This document shows, one piece after another, positions 57,259 to 64,000 of a DNA stretch of 64,000 nt. This DNA comes from Planococcus sp. ISL-109 (GTDB lineage: Bacteria; Bacillota; Bacilli; Bacillales_A; Planococcaceae). The notes beneath the pieces are model-generated. The model did not search any database and had not been told where the DNA came from. It saw nothing but the letters and a program-made list of their open reading frames with translations. A program made the position numbers and the translations under genes. The stretch covers positions 1 to 64,000 of the forward strand of contig NZ_JAGGPW010000018.1 of assembly GCF_018613655.1 (NCBI RefSeq), read 5' to 3'. The first letter of the stretch is position 1; every line of letters begins with the position of its first letter.

Positions 57259-58359
57259 TTATTTTTTTGATCCATTTTTCTTTGTGGCCAGCCCTTTTGG
57301 TTTGGCAAAAATCATGCGCCCGGCAGAGGTCTGCAACACACTCGTCACCGTCACGTCAATCGCTTCACCGATATGACCTTTGCCTTCTTCAATGACGATC
57401 ATTGTGCCATCATCCAAATACGCCACACCCTGATTTTGCTCTTTGCCGTCTTTGATGACAACAACGTGCATGTCTTCACCCGGAATGACGACCGGTTTCA
57501 CCGCATTGGCGAGGTCGTTAATATTCAGCACTGGCACATTATGAAGTTCACATACTTTGTTCAAATTAAAATCATTGGTGACGACTTTGCCGCCCATCTT
57601 CTGGGCCGCACGCATCAATTTCATATCGACCTCCGCCGTCTCGCCGAAATGCTCTTCGGTGATCATAATCGCACCGATGCGCTCTGTCTGCAGGCGCTTT
57701 AGAATATCAAGCCCACGCCTGCCGCGCGTGCGTTTCAAAGTATCCGATGAATCCGCAATATGCTGAAGCTCCGCGATGACGAATTGCGGCACAACAAACG
57801 TCCCTTCCATAAACCCGGTCTCTGAAATATCCGCAATCCGACCATCTATGATGACGCTCGTATCGAGCAATTTGTACACCGATTTTTCTGCCGGGTCATC
57901 TTCCGGCTTTTTGCCGTTTGCTAACTTCACAGGAGCTAGCATGCTCGTCAGTTCATCGCGCTTTTGGAAACCGACTTGGAATCCTAAATACCCGAGCACC
58001 ACCGAAAGAATGATTGGAGCGATCGTGGCCACCAGCGGCACATCAATCGTATTGAGCGCAAAACCGATCAAAAACGCGACGACCAGCCCGATGATCATCC
58101 CAACAGTTCCAAACAATAAGTCCGCTGTCGGGGCATGGAGCAGTTTGTCTTCCATCCATTTCATAAAATGCACAATCGAATCGACGAATAATAACGACAG
58201 GATATAAAAAATCAAAGCACCGACAATTGCAGCTACGTAAGGGTTGTTGATCCAAGGATTATTAAAGATAGAAATAAGTTCAAAAGCATATGGCAAAAAC
58301 AAAATACCAACAGTAGCGCCAATTAATAAAAACAATAGCTGAATAATTTTCCGAAGCAT
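57259..58359 (-). CDS. yacL: Membrane-anchored PIN/TRAM-domain protein YacL
   Basis: The 366-residue protein has four N-terminal membrane helices (about 1-135), a PIN nuclease-like domain (about 165-290) with LDTSVIIDGRIADI and TNDFNLNKV, and a C-terminal TRAM RNA-binding domain. The family is conserved in Gram-positive bacteria at this locus; its role is unproven, with an RNA-processing task likely. I use the ATG at 58357-58359, eight bases after GGAGG. Confidence 0.9.
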   Translation of the reverse strand: MLRKIIQLLFLLIGATVGILFLPYAFELISIFNNPWINNPYVAAIVGALIFYILSLLFVDSIVHFMKWMEDKLLHAPTADLLFGTVGMIIGLVVAFLIGFALNTIDVPLVATIAPIILSVVLGYLGFQVGFQKRDELTSMLAPVKLANGKKPEDDPAEKSVYKLLDTSVIIDGRIADISETGFMEGTFVVPQFVIAELQHIADSSDTLKRTRGRRGLDILKRLQTERIGAIMITEEHFGETAEVDMKLMRAAQKMGGKVVTNDFNLNKVCELHNVPVLNINDLANAVKPVVIPGEDMHVVVIKDGKEQNQGVAYLDDGTMIVIEEGKGHIGEAIDVTVTSVLQTSAGRMIFAKPKGLATKKNGSKK

Positions 58360-58383
58360 CCATTGCACCTCCTTCTCCTTGAT

Positions 58384-58389
58384 ATTATA
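58384..58389 (-). promoter_or_regulatory. Possible -10 box upstream of yacL
   Basis: TATAAT on the minus strand, 24 bases before the yacL start and after the radA terminator. No convincing -35 box is seen, so this is tentative. Confidence 0.4.
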
Positions 58390-58435
58390 CACGTTTTATT
58401 TATGAAACTCTCTGCATAACCCGACTCCCCAAACA

Positions 58436-58466
58436 ATAGAAAAAAAGAGGCATTGCTGCCCCCCTT
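58436..58466 (-). terminator. Terminator overlapping the radA stop
   Basis: Hairpin 58445-58466 (AAGAGGCA and TGCCCCCCTT with G-U pairs) followed on the minus strand by TTTTTTTCTAT. It uses part of the radA stop codon. Confidence 0.7.
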
Positions 58467-59847
58467 ATTGTTGCGGGAATAATTCCTTCAGCGCCTCGTT
58501 TATAGTTTCCACACCAACGACGCGGATTCCTTCCGGAAAATCCCAACCGCCCATATTCGATTTTGGAATGATGGCGCGTTTAAAGCCCAATTTCGCGGCT
58601 TCTTGCACGCGTTGTTCAATGCGCGATACCCGGCGGATTTCGCCCGTCAAGCCCACTTCCCCGATAATGCAGTCATCAACTTTCGGCGCGATGTCCCGGA
58701 AACTCGACACGATGCTTGCGAGTACGGCGAGATCGATTGCCGGCTCGTCCAGCTTTACGCCGCCCGCCACTTTAATATATGCATCTTGCGCTTGCAGCAT
58801 CAGGCCGACACGCTTTTCAAGAACCGCCATCAACAGCGACACCCGGTTTTGGTCAATTCCCGTCGCCATGCGCTTCGGATAATTAAAGCTAGACGGCGTG
58901 ACCAAAGCCTGGATTTCCACCAGAATTGGCCGTGTCCCTTCCATCGAAGCGACAACGGTCGAACCGGCCGTCCCGCTTGAACGTTCCTGCAAAAACAGTT
59001 CAGACGGATTCAACACTTCCTTTAGTCCGCTTTGCAGCATTTCAAAAATCGCAATTTCGTTTGTAGAACCGAAACGGTTTTTCACACTGCGCAAAATCCG
59101 GTATGTATGATGGCGCTCGCCTTCAAAATACAGCACCGTATCCACCATATGCTCCAAAATACGCGGTCCTGCAATCTGGCCTTCTTTCGTGACATGGCCG
59201 ACCAGGAAAATCGCGATGTTTTTCGTTTTCGCGACCCGCATCAGTTCCGCCGCGCTTTCTCGCACTTGTGTCACACTACCTGGTGCAGATGCCACTTCCG
59301 GGTGATGCACGGTCTGGATCGAATCGACAATGACAAAATCCGGCTGCACTTCTTCAATCGCGTGATGGATTAGCTCCAAATTGGTTTCCGCGAAAATCAG
59401 CAAGTCCCCAGAGACAGCGTTCAGCCGCTCTGCCCGCATCTTAGTTTGGCGAATCGACTCCTCACCTGAAATGTACAGCACTTTCTTACCGCCTTTAGCG
59501 AGCAGCGCCGAAACTTGCAACAGCAATGTCGACTTTCCGATTCCCGGATCCCCGCCGATTAAAATGAGTGACCCGGCCACAATGCCGCCTCCGAGCACAC
59601 GGTTAAGCTCTTCCATTTCCGTTTTTGTGCGTGGCTCATCCTGTGTATCAATCGCATTGATCGGCGTCACTTTCTGGGCAGTCTGCGGTGCACTATGCTG
59701 GAACGCCCCTCTAGTGCCTTTCGGTGCAGCAACTTCTGTTTCTTCTGTCATCGTATTCCACGCTGCACAGCCCGGACATTTCCCCATCCATTTCGCGGAC
59801 TCATAGCCGCAAGACTGGCAGATGAATTTCACTTTTTTCTTGGCCAT
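58465..59847 (-). CDS. radA: DNA repair protein RadA (Sms)
   Basis: The 460-residue recombination ATPase has an N-terminal C4 zinc finger (C10, C13, C24, C27), a RecA-like core with Walker [11 protein letters not shown] (98-107), the RadA motif KNRFG (about 255), and a C-terminal Lon-like domain. It promotes branch migration in recombination and transformation. In B. subtilis disA follows; here the next gene is yacL. Confidence 0.97.
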   Translation of the reverse strand: MAKKKVKFICQSCGYESAKWMGKCPGCAAWNTMTEETEVAAPKGTRGAFQHSAPQTAQKVTPINAIDTQDEPRTKTEMEELNRVLGGGIVAGSLILIGGDPGIGKSTLLLQVSALLAKGGKKVLYISGEESIRQTKMRAERLNAVSGDLLIFAETNLELIHHAIEEVQPDFVIVDSIQTVHHPEVASAPGSVTQVRESAAELMRVAKTKNIAIFLVGHVTKEGQIAGPRILEHMVDTVLYFEGERHHTYRILRSVKNRFGSTNEIAIFEMLQSGLKEVLNPSELFLQERSSGTAGSTVVASMEGTRPILVEIQALVTPSSFNYPKRMATGIDQNRVSLLMAVLEKRVGLMLQAQDAYIKVAGGVKLDEPAIDLAVLASIVSSFRDIAPKVDDCIIGEVGLTGEIRRVSRIEQRVQEAAKLGFKRAIIPKSNMGGWDFPEGIRVVGVETINEALKELFPQQ

Positions 59848-59867
59848 AACTACCTCCTGTATTCAAT

Positions 59868-59900
59868 AGAAAAAGCCCGCCGGAGAAATATCCGGCGGGC
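59868..59900 (-). terminator. Terminator between clpC and radA
   Basis: A perfect 10-bp hairpin (GCCCGCCGGA and TCCGGCGGGC, 59875-59900) followed on the minus strand by TTTTT. It leaves radA only 20 bases of leader, so radA probably depends on read-through. Confidence 0.85.
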
Positions 59901-59909
59901 GGGATATCA

Positions 59910-62354
59910 TTACAATTTCTCTGCGGTCCCTTCTTTCATACGGACGACAAAATCATCATCCTGTACGTCGAAAACGATGCGCTGCCCCGCAATTGCCGTA
60001 CCTTTCAGCACCTCTTCAGATAACCGGTCTTCGACATGTTTTTGAAGTGAGCGGCGCAAAGGACGTGCTCCGTATTCCGGATCATACCCCTCCTTGGCGA
60101 TTTTATCAAGCGCTGCCTCTGTCAGCTCCAAATCGATGTCCTGTTCTTTCAGACGTTCCGTCAATTGCTGAGTCATCAGTTCGACAATCTTGCGCAAATC
60201 TTTCTTTTCGAGGGAATGGAAGACAATCATATCATCGACACGGTTCAAGAATTCCGGACGGAATGCTTTCTTCAATTCCGCAAGCATCTTGCTCTTCATG
60301 TCTTTGTAATCTGTTTTCGAATCATCCAAGTTAAAGCCCACATATTTATTGTACTTCAGCTCCTGCGCCCCGACGTTCGACGTCATGATGATCACCGTAT
60401 TGCGGAAATCGACCCGACGCCCTTTGGAATCCGTCAAATGGCCATCTTCGAGCACTTGCAAGAGAATGTTGAAGACTTCCGGGTGCGCTTTCTCGATCTC
60501 ATCGAGCAAGACGACTGAATACGGCTTTCTGCGGACCTTCTCCGTCAACTGGCCGCCTTCTTCATATCCGACATAACCCGGAGGCGAACCGACCAGACGA
60601 GACGTCGTATGGCGCTCCATGTACTCGGACATATCAATGCGGATCATCGCATCTTCATCTCCGAACATCGATTCAGCTAAAGCTTTCGCAAGCTCGGTTT
60701 TCCCGACACCCGTAGGCCCGAGGAAGATGAACGAGCCAATCGGTCGTTTCGGATCTTTCAATCCGGCGCGCGCACGGCGAATCGCTTTGGAAATGGATGT
60801 CACCGCTTCGTCTTGCCCGATTACACGACCATGGAGAATCTGCTCCAAGTTAAGCAATTTATCGGATTCCGTCTGCGCCAATCTCGATACCGGTACGCCC
60901 GTCCACATCGAGACGACTTTCGCGATATCTTCAACTGTAACTTCGGATTCTTCTTTGCCTTGTTTTTCTTTCCACTCTTTTTTCGTCTGGTCGAGCTCAT
61001 CTTTCAGCTTTTGTTCCGCATCGCGAAGAGACGCTGCTTTCTCGAATTCCTGACTCTGCACCGCTTCGTTCTTCTCAGAACGCGCTGCTTCGAGGCGTGC
61101 TTCAAGCTCTTTCAAATCCGGTGGAGTCGTATACGAACGCAAGCGCACTTTTGAACCAGCTTCATCAATCAAATCAATCGCTTTATCCGGCAGGAAACGG
61201 TCGGAGATGTAGCGATCAGACATTTTTGCTGCCGCTACAATCGCTTCATCGGTAATCTTCACACGGTGATGAGCTTCGTAACGATCGCGCAGTCCTTTAA
61301 TAATCTCGATCGATTCTTCAACTGTCGGCTCATCCACTTGGATCGGCTGGAAACGGCGCTCAAGCGCAGCATCTTTTTCAATATACTTGCGATACTCATC
61401 GAGCGTTGTCGCACCGATGCACTGCAATTCACCACGTGCGAGTGAGGGCTTCAAGATGTTAGAAGCATCAATCGCGCCTTCTGCTCCGCCAGCTCCGATC
61501 AAGGTATGGAGCTCATCGATAAAGAGAATGACATTTCCTGCTTGGCGGATTTCATCCATCACTTTTTTCAAGCGATCTTCGAATTCACCACGGTATTTTG
61601 TACCCGCAACTACTGTTCCCATATCGAGCACCATGACGCGCTTGTCGCGCAACGTTTCCGGAATTTCATTGTTGACAATCTGTTGGGCAAGCCCTTCTGC
61701 GATTGCCGTTTTACCGACACCAGGTTCCCCGATCAATACCGGGTTGTTTTTCGTTCTGCGGCTCAATACTTCAATAACACGTGTAATTTCATCGCTTCGC
61801 CCAATGACCGGATCCAAGCTCCCTTCACGTGCCACTTGCGTCAAATCACGGGCCAAGCCGTCCAGCGTCGGTGTATTTGCCGAAGCATTCGGGCTAGTGC
61901 CAGTTGATGCCTGTTCGTTGCTGCCAAGAAGCTGAAGGACTTGCTGACGCGCTTTATTCAAGCTGACACCGGCATTCCCAAGTACGCGGGCAGCGACGCC
62001 TTCTCCTTCACGGATCAAGGCAAGCAACAAATGCTCCGTTCCGATATAGGAATGGCCGAGCTTCCGGGATTCATCGACTGACAGCTCAATCACTTTTTTC
62101 GCCCGCGGCGTATAATGAACGATTGGGCCGACATCTTTTTCGCCGACTCCGACAAGTTCTTTGACGCCGTCTTCTATCAATTGTGTATTCACTTCAATGG
62201 CTTCTAACGCTTTTGCAGCAATCCCGCCACCTTCACGGATCAAACCAAGCAGGATATGCTCTGTTCCAATAGATTCATGCTTCATGCGGATGGCCTCTTC
62301 TTGAGCCAATTGAAGAACTTTTTGTGCGCGTTGTGTAAATCGGTTGAACATCAT
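59910..62354 (-). CDS. clpC: ATP-dependent Clp protease ATP-binding subunit ClpC
   Basis: The 814-residue Hsp100 unfoldase feeds proteins to ClpP. It has the N domain with two repeats (1-150), a first AAA+ module (GEPGVGKT), the M domain with a UVR-like coiled coil (about 420-475, [21 protein letters not shown]) that binds McsB or MecA, and a second AAA+ module (GPTGVGKT). The start overlaps the mcsB stop by 4 bases. It belongs to the ctsR heat-shock operon. Confidence 0.98.
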   Translation of the reverse strand: MMFNRFTQRAQKVLQLAQEEAIRMKHESIGTEHILLGLIREGGGIAAKALEAIEVNTQLIEDGVKELVGVGEKDVGPIVHYTPRAKKVIELSVDESRKLGHSYIGTEHLLLALIREGEGVAARVLGNAGVSLNKARQQVLQLLGSNEQASTGTSPNASANTPTLDGLARDLTQVAREGSLDPVIGRSDEITRVIEVLSRRTKNNPVLIGEPGVGKTAIAEGLAQQIVNNEIPETLRDKRVMVLDMGTVVAGTKYRGEFEDRLKKVMDEIRQAGNVILFIDELHTLIGAGGAEGAIDASNILKPSLARGELQCIGATTLDEYRKYIEKDAALERRFQPIQVDEPTVEESIEIIKGLRDRYEAHHRVKITDEAIVAAAKMSDRYISDRFLPDKAIDLIDEAGSKVRLRSYTTPPDLKELEARLEAARSEKNEAVQSQEFEKAASLRDAEQKLKDELDQTKKEWKEKQGKEESEVTVEDIAKVVSMWTGVPVSRLAQTESDKLLNLEQILHGRVIGQDEAVTSISKAIRRARAGLKDPKRPIGSFIFLGPTGVGKTELAKALAESMFGDEDAMIRIDMSEYMERHTTSRLVGSPPGYVGYEEGGQLTEKVRRKPYSVVLLDEIEKAHPEVFNILLQVLEDGHLTDSKGRRVDFRNTVIIMTSNVGAQELKYNKYVGFNLDDSKTDYKDMKSKMLAELKKAFRPEFLNRVDDMIVFHSLEKKDLRKIVELMTQQLTERLKEQDIDLELTEAALDKIAKEGYDPEYGARPLRRSLQKHVEDRLSEEVLKGTAIAGQRIVFDVQDDDFVVRMKEGTAEKL

Positions 62355-63442
62355 GCAAAATCCTCTCCTTTTGTATTTATCCCGTTATCGGCTAAGCGCC
62401 CCCGGAACAACTCCGCCCGGGCAGCGTCTCGTTCTTTCGCTTCTAATGGCCGTCCCGCATATTGCTGCAAAAATGCAGGCTGCATAAAGACCATCAATTC
62501 ATTCAAAATAGACATATCTACATCTGTAATCATCGTTAGGTCAATGCCGAGCCGGACATCCGACAAACAAGTAGCGGCTTCTTCCGTGTTCAATAGCCGC
62601 GCATGCGTCAGAACGCCCAGTGACCGGTAGACCCGATCTTCCAAGAGAAGAGGGGAATTTGCCTTTAATGCTTCCCGCGCACGCCTCTCCTGTTCAATGA
62701 TTTGCTCCGTCATATTTTGCAAGTCCTGCAAAATTTCATACTCAGACTTCCCTAAAGTGACTTGGTTGGAGATCTGGTATACATTGCCGAGCGCTTCACT
62801 GCCTTCTCCATAGATCCCTCTGACAACCATACCCAGACGGGATATAGCTGGGATGATCCGGTTAATTTGATGGGACATTGTCAAGGCCGGCAAATGAAGC
62901 ATAACTGATGCTCGCATTCCGGTGCCTGTATTGGTGGGGCAACTCGTTAAATAACCGAATTTCTCATGGAATGCATAAGACAAGTGCTCCTCCAAAAGAG
63001 AATCCATCTTATTAGCGATATGATAAGCTTCCTGCAAATGAAACCCTGATTGTAAACTCTGAATACGCATATGGTCTTCTTCATTAATCATGACACTAAG
63101 CTCTTCATCGTCCGACAATAATACGGCACTAGAATGTTGGCTATTCGCCAAATATGGACTGATCAAATGCTTTTCCACTAAAACTTCGCGCTGCAATTCA
63201 CTCAAACCATCAATGCTGATGTGGGTAAACCCATAACCTAACTCTTTTCCCTTATCTACCAAAACAGAAGAAATTGCTTTATCCACCCTTAACGCTTCAT
63301 CCTCAGAAAAGGCATAAGGGAATTTGAAATCATCCAAATTCCGTGCCAATCGGATTCTGGTGCTCATCGCAATATCGACACTCTCACCATTATTCGCCAT
63401 CCAACTGCTGGCACGAGGTTGAAGGAAACGGTCAATTGCCAT
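62351..63442 (-). CDS. mcsB: Protein arginine kinase McsB
   Basis: The 363-residue enzyme phosphorylates arginines, marking proteins for ClpCP. It is related to guanidino kinases: STRIRLARN at 27-35, the catalytic cysteine C168 in [11 protein letters not shown], and a pArg-binding RDxxRA motif near the C-terminus (RDAARA). I use the ATG at 63440-63442 after a GGGGGTGG-like site. It overlaps mcsA by 11 bases. Confidence 0.97.
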   Translation of the reverse strand: MAIDRFLQPRASSWMANNGESVDIAMSTRIRLARNLDDFKFPYAFSEDEALRVDKAISSVLVDKGKELGYGFTHISIDGLSELQREVLVEKHLISPYLANSQHSSAVLLSDDEELSVMINEEDHMRIQSLQSGFHLQEAYHIANKMDSLLEEHLSYAFHEKFGYLTSCPTNTGTGMRASVMLHLPALTMSHQINRIIPAISRLGMVVRGIYGEGSEALGNVYQISNQVTLGKSEYEILQDLQNMTEQIIEQERRAREALKANSPLLLEDRVYRSLGVLTHARLLNTEEAATCLSDVRLGIDLTMITDVDMSILNELMVFMQPAFLQQYAGRPLEAKERDAARAELFRGRLADNGINTKGEDFA

Positions 63443-63965
63443 CGTGACCACCCCCTTCAAGCTTCGCATGCAAAGTCTTCACTTCATCTCGCAAACTAGC
63501 AGCTTCTTCGAAATTTTCTTCTTGGATCGCGTACTGCATTCGCTTCCGCAACTCTTCAATTTCCTTTTTTATCTTTAGCGTGGTTCCATAAGATGCAGGG
63601 ATCTTCCCTGTATGTTCTGTATTCCCGTTTTGAACTCTTTTCAAAATCTCCGTTAATTGGGGCGAGAAAGTCTCGTAGCACTCCGAGCAGCCAAACTTTC
63701 CAAGACTTAAGAACTTCTGAAAAGTAAATCCACAGGTCGAACAAGTCTGCACTTCTTTCTTTACCGGGCTAACTGCAGCTTGTTGCTTCGGAAACCAATT
63801 AGCCAACAAATTATGAATGGCCATTGGATCCTGATCAAAAGAAAAATTAATACTGTGGCTTTCTGCTGCACAAACATGGCATAAATTCCTTTCAGTTACA
63901 TGCCCTTGAGAGTTTTGTTTCACAATAACTGTCGCAGGCCGCTCTCCACATTGTTCGCAAATCAC
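63432..63965 (-). CDS. mcsA: McsA, activator of the McsB arginine kinase
   Basis: The 177-residue protein has four CxxC pairs for zinc (C3/C6, C29/C32, C75/C78, C93/C96) and a C-terminal UVR coiled coil (about 135-170). McsA activates McsB and controls CtsR in heat and metal stress. The start is GTG at 63963-63965, overlapping the ctsR stop by 4 bases. Confidence 0.96.
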   Translation of the reverse strand: MICEQCGERPATVIVKQNSQGHVTERNLCHVCAAESHSINFSFDQDPMAIHNLLANWFPKQQAAVSPVKKEVQTCSTCGFTFQKFLSLGKFGCSECYETFSPQLTEILKRVQNGNTEHTGKIPASYGTTLKIKKEIEELRKRMQYAIQEENFEEAASLRDEVKTLHAKLEGGGHDGN

Positions 63966-64000
63966 TTGATCACCCCTTGCCCATTCGACTGATATTGGAG
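63962..64000 (-). CDS. ctsR: CtsR, C-terminal fragment (rest off the right end)
   Basis: Only the last 12 codons and TGA are in the window, reading LQYQSNGQGVIK. The identification rests on the conserved ctsR-mcsA-mcsB-clpC order and the GTGA overlap with mcsA. CtsR represses the clp heat-shock genes; its operator would lie beyond the window. Confidence 0.7.
   Translation of the reverse strand, partial: LQYQSNGQGVIK

Overview
The window looks like a core chromosomal segment of a Gram-positive Bacillota, most likely family Planococcaceae (Planococcus or Planomicrobium type). I infer this from the Bacillus-like gene order, strong GGAGG ribosome binding sites, frequent TTG and GTG starts, T-box leaders and protein sequences close to Bacillus. 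Family level is an inference; no database search was possible. All supported genes lie on the minus strand, so transcription runs from position 64000 towards 1. I saw no insertion sequence, prophage, CRISPR array or tRNA gene.

From right to left in transcription order: the end of ctsR with mcsA, mcsB, clpC and radA (protein quality control and recombination); yacL, ispD, ispF and gltX; a cysteine T-box leader driving cysE, cysS, mrnC, rlmB and rae1; sigH; rpmG, secE and nusG; rplK and rplA; rplJ and rplL behind an L10-type leader; rsmC; rpoB and rpoC; then the str operon rpsL, rpsG, fusA and tuf.

Next, between tuf and rpsJ, comes a branched-chain amino acid block: ilvE, a T-box leader, ilvB, ilvN, ilvC, leuA, leuB, leuC and leuD, followed by a NhaC/YuiF-type carrier. 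The block makes leucine, isoleucine and valine and appears to be controlled by uncharged tRNA. After it the S10-spc-alpha supercluster runs from rpsJ to rplQ, followed by an unassigned leader-like RNA, the ECF transporter module ecfA1-ecfA2-ecfT, truA, rplM-rpsI, a VOC protein, mrp/salA and kbaA. At the far left a strong promoter and leader mark the start of an rRNA operon whose genes lie outside the window.

The departures from the Bacillus subtilis plan are losses and insertions: no map between adk and infA (a 405-base non-coding stretch instead), no rplGB/ybxF between rpoC and rpsL, no disA between radA and yacL, no cwlD, gerD or pdaB near mrp/kbaA, and the ilv-leu block inserted between tuf and rpsJ. 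The losses near kbaA and of disA would fit a lineage that has given up sporulation. I did not find a clearly new multi-gene system. The best leads are non-coding: the RNA upstream of ecfA1, the adk-infA gap, and several inverted repeats placed on promoters.
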